Assembly (NCBI GenBank): GCA_964647585.1
Contig: CAZYGG010000002.1
Coordinates: 118,035-182,034, forward strand
DNA from: CAJINA01 sp964647585
GTDB taxonomy: Bacteria > Desulfobacterota > Desulfobacteria > Desulfobacterales > CAJINA01
Direction: 5' to 3'
Length of the DNA stretch: 64,000 bases
Part shown: one piece after another, positions 35,651 to 43,720 of the stretch
Layout: each line of letters begins with the position of its first letter
Numbering within the stretch: the stretch's first letter is position 1
The notes under the pieces: model-generated
The model's database searches: none
Told to the model about the DNA's origin: nothing
What the model saw: the letters and a program-made list of their open reading frames with translations, nothing else
Position numbers and translations under genes: made by a program

Positions 35651-35690
35651 AAGCCATCTCATAAAAGTCTTTTGAGATAGCGCCCATAAT
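35651..35690. repeat. R1 end-only remnant
   Basis: AAGCCATCTCATAAAAGTC is directly joined to TTTTGAGATAGCGCCC. These are the two outer ends of family R1 (compare 47055 and 47190) without the core. The joined ends form a near-perfect hairpin and look like an internal deletion derivative. Confidence 0.6.
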
Positions 35691-35757
35691 AAAGAACCAA
35701 ACAGGCAGGGTTCTATCAATTTGCCCCTGGTGGCGGGAACCCTGCGGGAGTTTTACT

Positions 35758-36786
35758 ATGGTAAGACATACCATCAAGGGCAGTACCGGAACATCAGAGC
35801 TTCTGGTGGGCGAATCCATTAAAAATGCCGGCAAGTATCTGCCGGACAGTCAGATTTTCATAATTACCGATACGGTGGTTGCAAAGCTCTACACGGGTCT
35901 TTTTCCTCCCGGCCGGATCATCTCCCTGGGAACCGGGGAAAAGATCAAGACCCTGGATACGGTGGCCTCTGTTTTCGGCCAGTTGATAGAGGCCGGGGCT
36001 GACCGGTCCAGTTTTATCCTGGGTATCGGGGGTGGGATTGTGTGTGACATCACCGGTTTCATTGCTTCCACCTTCATGCGCGGTGTCCGCTTCGGATTTG
36101 TTGCCACTACCCTGCTGGCCCAGGTGGATGCCAGTGTCGGCGGGAAAAACGGGGTCAACTTTGCTGGTTATAAAAACATGGTGGGGGTGTTCAGTCAGCC
36201 GGAATTTGTCATTTGCGATATGGATTTGTTGACCAGCCTACCGACGGCCGAGGTACGCTGCGGCATGGCCGAGATCGTCAAGCACGCTGCCATTGAAGAC
36301 GCCCGGATGTTTGCATACCTTGAAGAAAACGTGCAGAAAGCCGTTGATCTGGATCCCGTGGTTATCGAAAAACTGGTTTCCGATTCCGTTGTGATCAAGG
36401 CGGCCGTGGTCAACCGGGACGAAAAAGAGCAGGGTGAAAGGCGCAAGCTCAATTTTGGGCACACCGTGGGCCACGCCATCGAAAAGACCAAAGGGATTCC
36501 CCACGGGGAAGCGGTGAGTGTCGGGATGGCGGTGGCCGCGGCCATTTCTGAAAAAAGAGGGCTGCTGGCCGGAGAAGATGTTAAACGGCTGACCGCGCTG
36601 CTTCACAGCCTGGGCCTGCCGACCATCATGGACGCGGACCCTGGACAAATTGTGGCGGCCCTGGCGAAGGATAAGAAAAGGGAAAAAGACGTGATCCATT
36701 ACGTGCTTCTCGATGCAATCGGCAGCTGCCGGATCGAAGAGATCTCCATAGCGGAGTTGAATGCGTCCGTCAGGACGCTTGTTTAG
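35758..36786 (+). CDS. aroB: 3-dehydroquinate synthase
   Basis: A 342-residue NAD- and metal-dependent enzyme that cyclises DAHP to 3-dehydroquinate, the second step of the shikimate pathway. NAD site GGGIVCDITGFIAST; ATTLLAQVDASVGGKNGVN; metal ligands in MAEIVKHAAI (Glu) and NFGHTVGHAIEK plus HGEAVSVGM (two His). The length is slightly short of E. coli AroB. A kinship to 2-epi-5-epi-valiolone synthases is possible from the same superfamily, but the AQVDASVGGK and KHA motifs favour AroB. GGGAG lies before the ATG. The HIT gene follows after 35 bases on the same strand. Confidence 0.93.
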   Translation: MVRHTIKGSTGTSELLVGESIKNAGKYLPDSQIFIITDTVVAKLYTGLFPPGRIISLGTGEKIKTLDTVASVFGQLIEAGADRSSFILGIGGGIVCDITGFIASTFMRGVRFGFVATTLLAQVDASVGGKNGVNFAGYKNMVGVFSQPEFVICDMDLLTSLPTAEVRCGMAEIVKHAAIEDARMFAYLEENVQKAVDLDPVVIEKLVSDSVVIKAAVVNRDEKEQGERRKLNFGHTVGHAIEKTKGIPHGEAVSVGMAVAAAISEKRGLLAGEDVKRLTALLHSLGLPTIMDADPGQIVAALAKDKKREKDVIHYVLLDAIGSCRIEEISIAELNASVRTLV

Positions 36787-36821
36787 AATTGCTTTTTACA
36801 CCAGTTAAGAGGAGGCCAACC

Positions 36822-37238
36822 ATGGAAGGCTGCATTTTCTGCAAGATCGTGAGAGGGGAAATTCCCAGTTTCAAGGTGTATGAAGATGAAAGAGTATTCG
36901 CCTTTGCGGATATCAACCCCATTGCCGACGGGCACACCCTGATCATTCCCAAGACTCATGCTGAAAACCTCTGGGAGATGTCCGAGAAGAATATTACCGC
37001 CATTGGCCGGGCCTCCAAAAAGATCGCGACGGCCATGCAGGCAGTGCTAGGGCCGGTGGGTATCGCCGTGCTTCAACTTAACGGAAAGGTTGTCAACCAG
37101 GTCGTCCTGCACTACCACCTGCACCTGATACCCAGGGCCGAGAATGGTCCCACGCTAAAAATGACCGAGTGGGAGTTGGTCCCCGGGGATATGGATAAGA
37201 TCAAATCCATCGGGGAAAAAATTTCGGCAGCGATTTAG
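36822..37238 (+). CDS. HIT-family nucleotide-binding protein
   Basis: A 138-residue HIT protein of the Hint (PKCI-1) branch. CIFCKIVRGEIPSFKVYEDE at the N-terminus holds the zinc cysteines, and the triad is QVVLHYHLHLIPR (H-x-H-x-H). These enzymes hydrolyse adenosine 5'-monophosphoramidates or similar nucleotide conjugates. The ATG is behind AGAGGAGG; the frame is open 11 codons upstream. It is co-directional with aroB and probably in the same transcript. Confidence 0.92.
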   Translation: MEGCIFCKIVRGEIPSFKVYEDERVFAFADINPIADGHTLIIPKTHAENLWEMSEKNITAIGRASKKIATAMQAVLGPVGIAVLQLNGKVVNQVVLHYHLHLIPRAENGPTLKMTEWELVPGDMDKIKSIGEKISAAI

Positions 37239-37255
37239 AAACAGCGCCTAAAACC

Positions 37256-37432
37256 ACATAGAACCTATCTCAATAACGGATTTTGGTTCCCCGCAAAAAG
37301 CGAGCGGGATCTGCGACAAAATGCGGCGGCCGTGAATATCAAACCGGTGGAATACATCAGGTATTTTGAGGATTTGATATTCGCGCCCAACGCCGAGTTT
37401 GGGCCAAAAACCGTTTTTGAGATGGGTTCTAA
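37256..37432. repeat. Repeat R1, copy C (- orientation)
   Basis: A full-length copy with ends AACCTATCTCAATAACGG and CCGTTTTTGAGATGGGTT (inverted repeats). Read on the minus strand the core is GGCCCAAACTCGGCGTTGGG, AAATCCTCAAAATACCTGAT, GTATTCCACCGGTTTGATAT, GGCCGCCGCATTTTGTCGCA and GGAACCAAAATCC, exactly the R1 order. It separates the HIT gene from the signalling cluster. Confidence 0.8.
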
Positions 37433-37453
37433 TCAGATTCGGGAGAAAACGGG

Positions 37454-38407
37454 ATGAAGATCAGGTTCTGGGGCGTCCGGGGATCGCTGGCAACGCCCCT
37501 TTCCAATGCAAGCCTCAAAGAGAAGATTACCGCATCTCTATCACTGGCTGTTGAGGCCGGACTTTCCGATAAAAAGGCGGTGAGCGGTTTTTATAACACG
37601 CTTCCCGAACATATCCGGCTGACAGCCGGCGGGAATACCACCTGCGTGGAAATCATGGCCGGCGATACCTGCCTGATCATGGACGCCGGCACCGGTCTGC
37701 GGTCGTTGGGGATCGACCTGATGCAGCGGGCCGGAGGCAGTCCGGTCGCCGCTCATATCCTGATCAGCCACACCCACTGGGACCACATCTGCGGCCTGCC
37801 CTTTTTTATTCCGGCCTTTGTGCCCACCAGCAGCATCACCGTTTACGGTTCCCATCCGGATCTGGAAAGCCGATTCCGGCACCAGCAGGATTATGAATTT
37901 TTCCCGGTCCCGCTGGCCCCGGCTTTCCAGTTCGTACAACTGGAGCGGCAAGAGGGGCTTTCCACTGCAACGTTCGATATTGGCCCGGTTTCGGTTGAGA
38001 CCATCCCCTTGAATCATCCGGGCGGCTGCTATGGATATCGTGTTACGCATGGCGGCCAGACCGTCGTTTTTGCAACCGATTCGGAATACAAAGACCCCTC
38101 CGCCGAAGCCCTGAAACCCTATGTGGATTTTTTCAAGAATGCGGACGTGGTGATATTCGACGCCCAGTATTCAATGGAAGAGAATGTTGAAAAAGAAGAC
38201 TGGGGGCACAGCAACATGTTTACCGGGATCGATATGGCTCTGGAGGCCGGGGTGAAGAAGCTTTTTTTCACCCACCATGAGCCTGAAAACGGGGACAGAC
38301 ACCTGTGGGACAATCTCGAGCTGGCCCGGGAGTACCTTGCCCTCCAGGGGCCGGACAGCGACCTTCAGCTCGAACTGGCCGTGGAAGGACCGACTATTGA
38401 GATCTGA
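37454..38407 (+). CDS. Metallo-beta-lactamase-fold hydrolase (WGVRGS type)
   Basis: A 317-residue hydrolase with the metallo-beta-lactamase fold. It opens MKIRFWGVRGSLATP, has TAGGNTTCVEI and MDAGTGLRSLG, the metal motif SHTHWDHICGLPFF (HxHxDH), NHPGGCYGYRV, ATDSE and a late TFFTHHEPEN-like His. The WGVRGS start marks a family often found beside signal-transduction genes; members are thought to cleave phosphodiester or nucleotide substrates, but no activity can be assigned here. It ends 11 bases inside the next gene, so the two are translationally coupled. Its own ATG is preceded by GGGAGAAAA. Confidence 0.87.
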   Translation: MKIRFWGVRGSLATPLSNASLKEKITASLSLAVEAGLSDKKAVSGFYNTLPEHIRLTAGGNTTCVEIMAGDTCLIMDAGTGLRSLGIDLMQRAGGSPVAAHILISHTHWDHICGLPFFIPAFVPTSSITVYGSHPDLESRFRHQQDYEFFPVPLAPAFQFVQLERQEGLSTATFDIGPVSVETIPLNHPGGCYGYRVTHGGQTVVFATDSEYKDPSAEALKPYVDFFKNADVVIFDAQYSMEENVEKEDWGHSNMFTGIDMALEAGVKKLFFTHHEPENGDRHLWDNLELAREYLALQGPDSDLQLELAVEGPTIEI

Positions 38408-40103
38408 TACTGCCAACAGCCACTTTACCCCCAAGATCCTATGGAAAGCCATGGTCACCGTTTGTCTGGCGGCTGCCCTGTTCCTGGGCGGACCAGGTAT
38501 TTCACCGGCGGCCGATGAGGTGCGGGTGGGGATGTACCCAAACGAACCGCTGATTTTCAAGGATAAGGACGGGCGGATCAAGGGGATCTATAACGACTTA
38601 CTGGTCCATGTCGCCCAGAAGGAAAAATGGAACTTGAAATATGTACCGGGGTCCTGGGAGGAGTGTGTTGAAAGGCTGAACAACCATGAGATCGATTTAA
38701 TGGTCTCAATCGCCTATTCTGAAAAAAGAAGTCTGATCTACGACTTTAACCAGGTTGCGGTTATTGAAAACTGGGGGCAGGTTTATCTGCCCGAAAATTC
38801 CCAAATAGGGATGTTTTTAGATTTGAGTGGTAAAAAGATGGCCGTGCTGAAAGACGACATCTACTATGCCACGTTCAAGATTCTGGGTGACAAGTTCCAG
38901 ATCAAGCCGCATTTTATAGAAGCAGAAAGCTACGCGGCCATTTTTCGAATGCTGGATCGGGGCGAGGTTGATTCCGGAATAGTGGCGCGCATCTTTGGCC
39001 AATACCATGAAAAGCGGCACCGGATCAAAAGAAGCCAGATGAATTTCGGCCCGGTGGAGTTGCGGTTTGCCATTCCCAAAGGCCGTACCCGTACCACCCT
39101 GGAAGCCATCGACAAACACCTGGAACCGTTGAAACTGGATAAAACTTCGGTTTACCACCAATCCCTGGACCGATGGCTGGAGGGGTCCAGCAAAATCATC
39201 CTGCCGGCCTGGCTGAACCCGACCTGGGTGGTGGGGTTTATTTTGGGCCTGATTGTGTTTATCGGTTCGGTAAGCCTTTTTCTAAGGTGGCAGTTAAGGC
39301 TGCGCACCGCCGCACTTAAAAAGACCATCGCTTCCAAAGAGCGCATTGAGAGCGATTTGAGGGTCGCCCGTGAAATCCAGATGGACCTTTTGCCCAAAAT
39401 ATTTCCCCCGTTCCCGGACCGGTCGGAGTTTGACATCTACGCGCTCATCGAGCCCGCCCGGGAAGTCGGCGGGGACCTGTTTGATTTCTTTTTCGTGGAT
39501 GACGATCACCTCTGCTTTGTCATTGGCGATGTGTCGGACAAAGGGGTTCCGGCCGCGCTCTTCATGGCCCGCACCAAGACCCTGATAAAATCGCTTGCCG
39601 GGGGGGCGGGCAGTTCCGGTGAAATCCTGGCGGCGGTGAACCGGGAACTGTCCGTCAACAACGATGCCATGATGTTTGTGACGGCCTTTTGCGGTATCCT
39701 GGATGTCAATACCGGACAGGTCGGGTATACCAATGCGGGCCACAACCCCCCCCTGGTTATCGGTCCCGCCAAAGAACCCCGCTTTTTAGAGGGTACCGGG
39801 GACACGGCCCTGGGCATTGACGAAGACCTTGTCTTTCACCAGGCGGACATAACCCTGGCACCCGGAGAGACCCTTTTCATGTATACGGATGGTGTCACCG
39901 AGGCGTTCAACGACCGCGAAGAAGAATTCTCGGAGGAGAGACTGCGGCAGACGGTAACGGCTCACGGCGGGGGGGCCGTGAAAGAGACTGCCCGTGCGGT
40001 GATGGGAAACGTCAAGGCCTTTACGGGGGATGTCCCCCAGTCTGATGATATTGCCATCCTGGCCCTGAAATACCTGTTGAAGACGGCATGCGAACCGACA
40101 TAA
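38397..40103 (+). CDS. Membrane phosphatase: periplasmic substrate-binding (SBP_bac_3) sensor fused to SpoIIE/PP2C domain
   Basis: A sensor phosphatase of about 568 residues. A signal anchor is followed by an amino-acid-binding-protein-like domain (residues about 40-255: VRVGMYPNEPLIFKDKDG, GIYNDLLVHVA, DLMVSIAYSEKR, and MLDRGEVDSGIV, the type III solute-binding fold). Then come one membrane helix (about 275-297), a short coiled coil and a PP2C/SpoIIE phosphatase (REVGGDLFDFF, GDVSDKGVPAALFMA, NAGHNPPL, YTDGVTEAFN, SDDIAILAL), with all metal-binding Asp residues. By analogy with RsbU/SpoIIE it removes phosphate from a STAS protein when a ligand is bound. GGAAGG seven bases before a TTG favours that start, which overlaps the preceding gene; ATG 38451 is the alternative. 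Confidence 0.9.
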   Translation: MRSDTANSHFTPKILWKAMVTVCLAAALFLGGPGISPAADEVRVGMYPNEPLIFKDKDGRIKGIYNDLLVHVAQKEKWNLKYVPGSWEECVERLNNHEIDLMVSIAYSEKRSLIYDFNQVAVIENWGQVYLPENSQIGMFLDLSGKKMAVLKDDIYYATFKILGDKFQIKPHFIEAESYAAIFRMLDRGEVDSGIVARIFGQYHEKRHRIKRSQMNFGPVELRFAIPKGRTRTTLEAIDKHLEPLKLDKTSVYHQSLDRWLEGSSKIILPAWLNPTWVVGFILGLIVFIGSVSLFLRWQLRLRTAALKKTIASKERIESDLRVAREIQMDLLPKIFPPFPDRSEFDIYALIEPAREVGGDLFDFFFVDDDHLCFVIGDVSDKGVPAALFMARTKTLIKSLAGGAGSSGEILAAVNRELSVNNDAMMFVTAFCGILDVNTGQVGYTNAGHNPPLVIGPAKEPRFLEGTGDTALGIDEDLVFHQADITLAPGETLFMYTDGVTEAFNDREEEFSEERLRQTVTAHGGGAVKETARAVMGNVKAFTGDVPQSDDIAILALKYLLKTACEPT

Positions 40104-40498
40104 CATTAAAAAACGATCTCATTGAAATCGAGCGATTGGCCGACCGTGTCCGGGATTTTGGTCGGGAGAACCGGCTGTCCGAAGACCTCGTCTGGGAGAT
40201 CCGCCTGGTCCTGGAAGAGATCGTGACCAATATCATTTCATACGGCTATGAAGATCGGGCGGACCATGCCATTGACGTGAACATAGTAAACTCGGAACAG
40301 GATATCACCCTCAGGGTCCGCGATGATGCCCGGCCCTTTAATCCGCTTGACCAGACCGTGCCGGACCTGGAGCGTCCGCTAGAGGAACGGGGAGACGGAG
40401 GCATGGGCATTCACATAGTTCGTGAAATCATGGACGAAATAGACTACAAACGGGAAGATGATGGCAATCTGCTCGTGATGACAAGACGCAAACAGTAG
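40088..40498 (+). CDS. RsbW-like serine kinase/anti-sigma factor (HATPase_c_2)
   Basis: A 136-residue single-domain GHKL ATPase of the RsbW/SpoIIAB group. N box EEIVTNIISYGYED, G1 DDARPFNPL, G2 GGMGIHIVREIMDEI. These kinases phosphorylate a STAS antagonist and, when free, bind a sigma factor or another target. Its start overlaps the phosphatase gene by 16 bases, and the STAS gene follows after 25 bases; together they give the kinase, phosphatase and switch protein of a partner-switching module. No sigma factor gene is adjacent. Confidence 0.9.
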   Translation: MRTDITLKNDLIEIERLADRVRDFGRENRLSEDLVWEIRLVLEEIVTNIISYGYEDRADHAIDVNIVNSEQDITLRVRDDARPFNPLDQTVPDLERPLEERGDGGMGIHIVREIMDEIDYKREDDGNLLVMTRRKQ

Positions 40499-40523
40499 CG
40501 CTGCACGCAAACAAGGAGGCGGT

Positions 40524-40901
40524 ATGACTATGAATGTGACGTCAGAACAAAAGGCGCAGGGGATATATATCGTTACGGTCACCGGATCGCTGGACAGCAA
40601 CACCTACACGCAGTTTGAACAGAAAATTGACGCCCTGCTGAGTGAAGCGACCGAGCTGATCGTTTTTAACCTCGAGTCTCTTACGTATCTGAGCAGCGCC
40701 GGTATCAGGGTGTTTCTAAAAGCCCGCAAGGCTCTTAAAAGCAGCGGCGGCGGGATAAAATTTCTAAATTTGCAGCCCCAGATCAAACGGGTTTTTGAAA
40801 TTATCAATGCGATTCCCGCGATGCAGATTTTTGAGAGCACGGCAGAACTCGACCGGTATCTGGACGCGCAGATGAAAAAGGTGATTGCCGGCGAGGATTG
40901 A
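40524..40901 (+). CDS. STAS-domain anti-sigma-factor antagonist
   Basis: A 125-residue SpoIIAA/RsbV-like protein. The phosphorylation site is YLSSAGIRVFLKA (Ser 57/58), in the usual position before the second helix, preceded by VFNLESLTY (hydrophobic beta strand). The unphosphorylated form would bind the RsbW-like kinase. It has a short charged tail. GGAGGCGGT lies before the ATG; the second ATG two codons later is equally possible. Confidence 0.9.
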   Translation: MTMNVTSEQKAQGIYIVTVTGSLDSNTYTQFEQKIDALLSEATELIVFNLESLTYLSSAGIRVFLKARKALKSSGGGIKFLNLQPQIKRVFEIINAIPAMQIFESTAELDRYLDAQMKKVIAGED

Positions 40902-41013
40902 TCTCACCTGGCAGGCAAAGCAGATATGGATGCGGCTCAATATTTAAGGCAGATGCCGGACGAATGCAGGGTAATGGCCCCGGCGGTTAATCTGAAAAAA
41001 GGAACCGGGATTG

Positions 41014-41424
41014 ATGATAGAGCCAATTGAATGGAACGACAGCTTCAGCGTGGGCGTGGCCCTGTTTGATGAGCAGCACCGGCAGCTGATCGCTATGCTG
41101 AACAAAATGATCAAGGATCCGGCCGCCACCACGCGGTCGGAGACGGTTGCCGAGGTCCTGACAGATATGACGCACTACGCCCAGGAACATTTCAAGTCAG
41201 AAGAAGACCTTATGATTGAACATGACTACCCGCTTCTGGAAGAACATAGAGATCGGCACCGCGAATTCCAGGAAAAAGCCGCCCGGCTCTGCTTTGCAAC
41301 GATAAAAGGCCAGACGTCTGTTCCCCAGGAGTTGCTGGCGTATTTGCAGCAATGGCTGATCCACCATATACTGCAGGAGGACATGGCCTTTAAACCCTTC
41401 TTTAAGCAAAAAGGCGTCTGGTGA
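41014..41424 (+). CDS. Bacteriohemerythrin
   Basis: A 136-residue four-helix O2-binding protein with a non-haem di-iron site. Iron ligands are visible in order: W-N-D-SFSVG, FDEQHRQL (His), HYAQEHFKSEEDLM (His and Glu), HRDRHREF (His), WLIHHILQEDMAFKPFF (His and Asp). All family ligands appear present. In sulfate reducers and other anaerobes such proteins deliver or scavenge oxygen. It lies about 110 bases after the STAS gene on the same strand, so it may be a target or reader of the switch module, but no coupling is visible. The start is ATG 41014; TTG 41011 directly precedes it. Confidence 0.93.
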   Translation: MIEPIEWNDSFSVGVALFDEQHRQLIAMLNKMIKDPAATTRSETVAEVLTDMTHYAQEHFKSEEDLMIEHDYPLLEEHRDRHREFQEKAARLCFATIKGQTSVPQELLAYLQQWLIHHILQEDMAFKPFFKQKGVW

Positions 41425-41515
41425 ACACCTCTGTACAAACGGGTATCCTAAACGTGGTTTCAATACCTGTCAAACGGTGAACAGGGCGCCATAACCGCCC
41501 TTTTTGACAGGCAGG

Positions 41516-41695
41516 TCAATCGTTTTTAACCCAGCCTTTTCCGCAACCCCCACCCATGACCGTTTCTCCCGGGTTGATATACCCGGCCAGGATTTTTTTC
41601 GGGTTCTGGATCAGCCGCCGAATCCAGTTGTCGAGCATGAACGCGAACTTGTGGGGGCACACATGGCTGTAATGGGGGTGGGGGTTCTGCGCCAT
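41516..41695 (-). pseudogene. Truncated SAM methyltransferase start (N-terminal relic)
   Basis: A 59-codon frame whose sequence reads like the beginning of a class I methyltransferase: HYSHVCPHKFAFMLDNWIRR, LIQNPKKILAGYINPGETV and then GGGCGKGW, which is a damaged version of the AdoMet motif (expected LDxGCGxGxF). It stops right after this motif, where a further 150 or so residues would be needed. The full-length relatives are 'CPVxxAxxLDNxxRRxxxxPxxIL' proteins. It is flanked by non-coding sequence, so it is a decayed gene remnant. Confidence 0.55.
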
Positions 41696-41845
41696 TTTGC
41701 ATTCCCTGGTTGTTTAGTTGCTATACACGTGTAACAAGCTTTTCTTGAAATTTCAATTCACAGCTGGCGAGATCTTTGCTAAGTACCGGAAAGCAGAAAG
41801 ATTCCTTCCCAAACAGGTTATGCAATCAGCATGCAGGAGGTACCG

Positions 41846-42463
41846 ATGTCCCCGGAAGCCGCGGTATTTGAAGAGACCTACAACGACTATCTCTCCCGGA
41901 TTGCCGGGATCGATCTGACAGGCACAGCAGCGGCCCTGGGGGTGGTGATGGATGATGGCCGGGCCGTCATTCCCCTTTTGAACAGCACCTACCGTGTTTC
42001 AAAAGATGGCATTGCCCGTGAAGATGGCAAAAGACCCCAGTTGGGCACCTGCGTTATCTTGAGCAAGTACCTGCTCATGTGCCCGACGGCAGAACCAACC
42101 GGAACCGATTGGGCCTCCTATCGCGACTTCAAGGATTCCGGCCCCCTGGCCACCTACTGGGCCAACGAAGTGGAGGCTGCCCTGGTCGACACTTTTGCCG
42201 GCCGGACCGCCGACCTTGAAAAAGCCGCTGAAAAACTGGGTGGCTATGCCCCTGATGAAGATTTTCCCTATGATGTCTGCTGCTGTTTCAACGCCCTGCC
42301 CAAAATTTCTATGCTCCTTTTATTCAATGATGTCGATGATGAGTTCCCCGCCAAGTGCACGGTCCTGTTTCAGGCCAGCGCCGAAGAGTACCTTGACGGT
42401 GAATGTCTGGCCATGCTGGGGGCGCAGCTGGCGGGGCGGTTGGGGTTGGTCGCAGGGAGTTGA
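41846..42463 (+). CDS. DUF3786 protein
   Basis: A 205-residue cytoplasmic protein of the DUF3786 family, found mostly in anaerobes (Desulfobacterota, Firmicutes, methanogens). The family pattern is visible: PLLNSTYRVSKDGI, CVILSKYLL, SYRDFKDSGPLATYWANEVE and a terminal YLDGECLAMLGAQLAG. Cysteines CCC lie in the middle at YDVCCCFNALPKI. The molecular function is unknown; some relatives sit in corrinoid or Fe-S enzyme gene groups, but no such partner is here. GCAGGAGG lies six bases before the chosen ATG. The last codons end only ten bases before the tmRNA-like fragment, so the accessory region begins immediately behind it. Confidence 0.88.
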   Translation: MSPEAAVFEETYNDYLSRIAGIDLTGTAAALGVVMDDGRAVIPLLNSTYRVSKDGIAREDGKRPQLGTCVILSKYLLMCPTAEPTGTDWASYRDFKDSGPLATYWANEVEAALVDTFAGRTADLEKAAEKLGGYAPDEDFPYDVCCCFNALPKISMLLLFNDVDDEFPAKCTVLFQASAEEYLDGECLAMLGAQLAGRLGLVAGS

Positions 42464-42472
42464 AACACCTTT

Positions 42473-42514
42473 ATAGAAATTTAGGCCGCGGGTTCGACTC
42501 CCGCCGCCCCACCA
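42473..42514 (+). other. tmRNA (ssrA) 3'-end fragment; likely attachment site
   Basis: ATAGAAATTTAGGCCGCGGG followed by TTCGACTCCCGC and CGCCCCACCA lines up end to end with the 3' end of bacterial tmRNA. The T-arm is a perfect GCGGG/CCCGC stem with a TTCGACT loop, then acceptor strand and CCA. Against known tmRNAs the acceptor strand is one base short, and nothing upstream continues the tmRNA. It is therefore not a functional gene but a copy of the ssrA end, as left by an integrated element. The rest of the element follows on the right. Confidence 0.7.
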
Positions 42515-42579
42515 TTGTTATATTTAATATATACAAATAGTTATAGAGTTTTTAGGGGGTCAATTTTCACAATTGTGTC

Positions 42580-42824
42580 CTAAATTGTGACCAAATTGAT
42601 CCCCTTTTGCGTGCGTGGACTCGTGGTAAAGCTTTTCAAATGCGCCCCCATCCTGTCTTGTTAGGTTGGGGATAAAATGACCATAGGTGTTATAAACCTA
42701 TGGACGTGTCCGCATGTCCGAGCGTTCTGGCGACCCAACCGGGAAGTTCCCCGGCTGCTAACGCCCAGGACGCGAATGTGTGCCGTACATCGTACATGCG
42801 CCGATACGGCTCACTGTGCCCCTC
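42580..42824 (-). pseudogene. Tyrosine recombinase (integrase), frameshifted C-terminal relic
   Basis: Reading the minus strand, 42824-42660 gives YRRMYDVRHTFASWALAAG then ELPGWVARTLGHADTSI, the box II (R-H-T-F) and LGH region of phage-type integrases. A one-base insertion then shifts the frame, and the next frame continues VYNTYGHFIPNLTRQDGGAF and EKLYHESTHAKG up to a stop, including the nucleophile-region Tyr (Y-N-T-Y-G-H-F). The N-terminal two thirds are missing. The gene points toward the tmRNA fragment and ends 66 bases from it, the usual arrangement for an integrase beside its attachment site. Confidence 0.85.
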
Positions 42825-42866
42825 TTAGCAAATGTTGAATAAGAGACTACAGTGATGAGGTGAGTT

Positions 42867-43030
42867 TTAGGGGGAATGAAAACGAATTATTTTCTTTCCC
42901 CTTATAAATCTTGAACCCCAAAGCTTTTTTTCATTAGCAATAATTTTCTTAAAAGTTTCCTTACTATCCGGAAGATCGGTGTCAATAAGTTTTTCACCAT
43001 TACTATGGTCATATGCTATCCGTACCCAGG
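42867..43030 (-). pseudogene. Orphan coding remnant
   Basis: A stop-to-stop frame of about 54 codons on the minus strand with a protein-like composition (LAWVRIAYDHSNGEKLID, then LPDSKETFKKIIANEKKLWG and a basic ending). There is no start codon at the 5' side, where a stop occurs at once. It looks like the C-terminal end of a former gene; I do not recognise the family. Confidence 0.4.
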
Positions 43031-43187
43031 CTAATTACGACCGCAGACCTATTTCAGTATCGTTCCTTCGGGGTAGCACCGAGCTAACCTACAGAAATGA
43101 TTGAATAGATGTTGAAAAAGAGGGCAAAAAACTTGCTTAAACACTTCTTTTTGGCATCAAAAAGCACCTTTTAAGGAAATCCAGTCT

Positions 43188-43243
43188 ATGGCGCGTGCGC
43201 ATCGTTACTACATCCCCGGCAACATCTACCATTTAACCCATCA
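43188..43243 (+). pseudogene. REP-associated Y1 transposase (RAYT), N-terminal relic
   Basis: The first 19 codons read MARAHRYYIPGNIYHLTHQ, which is how REP-associated tyrosine transposases (IS200-like) begin. The similarity stops after THQ, where the catalytic HUH and the rest of the protein should follow. It is a truncated relic within the accessory region. Confidence 0.65.
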
Positions 43244-43720
43244 GGCTTTGCCTTCAGCTTCGCCCCGACAAGCCGCTGCCTCTAAAGAGATTTTCTCCTA
43301 AGGTTCGTAGGGGCACTCCTCATTGATTTCAGGATGTTTCTTTGAGCACCCCCTTAAAAGGGGTATATAAATACCCACAACTATCTATAATCATGACAGT
43401 TTTTATTAAAATTGGCGCATTTTTTAGTTGACAATACAGCCCAATAGTCCATATCTAAATGATATTGGTGCCAATCCTCACATGAGCGCACCTTCAGCGC
43501 TCAACATCGGGTCCACAAAACAATCCCAACCTGATGGCACCGAACATGGCTGACCTACCTGAGAGAGCCGGCCAGACCTTCCAAATTTGTTTTAGCTCGA
43601 TAAAGAAAATCTGATTCGTATCAATCTTCCAGCGATAAGAAGGATCGTTACGCAACTGTTATACATAACTAAATAGACTCGAGAGGTGGGTGACACGAAA
43701 ATATCTAAGGAGGATTTCAA
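43244..43720. other. A+T-rich gap upstream of the membrane-protein gene
   Basis: About 480 bases without a recognisable gene. CACCCCCTTAAAAGGGGTA (43347-43365) is a palindrome. TTGACA at 43428 with an ATATCT-like hexamer 17 bases later is a possible distant promoter for the 43721 gene. CTAAGGAGGATTTCAA is the strong ribosome-binding region of that gene. Confidence 0.4.

Noticed and set aside
41504..41734. A 76-codon plus-strand frame behind the hemerythrin gene.
   Set aside because: It is the shadow of the methyltransferase relic on the minus strand.
42433..42514. A complete 82-base tRNA: GGGGCGG and CCGCCCC could pair as acceptor arms around a T-arm and CCA.
   Set aside because: The 5' part is the in-frame end of the DUF3786 gene, no D-arm or anticodon stem can be drawn, and using all seven pairs misplaces the T-loop. 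The tmRNA-end match explains the right part better.
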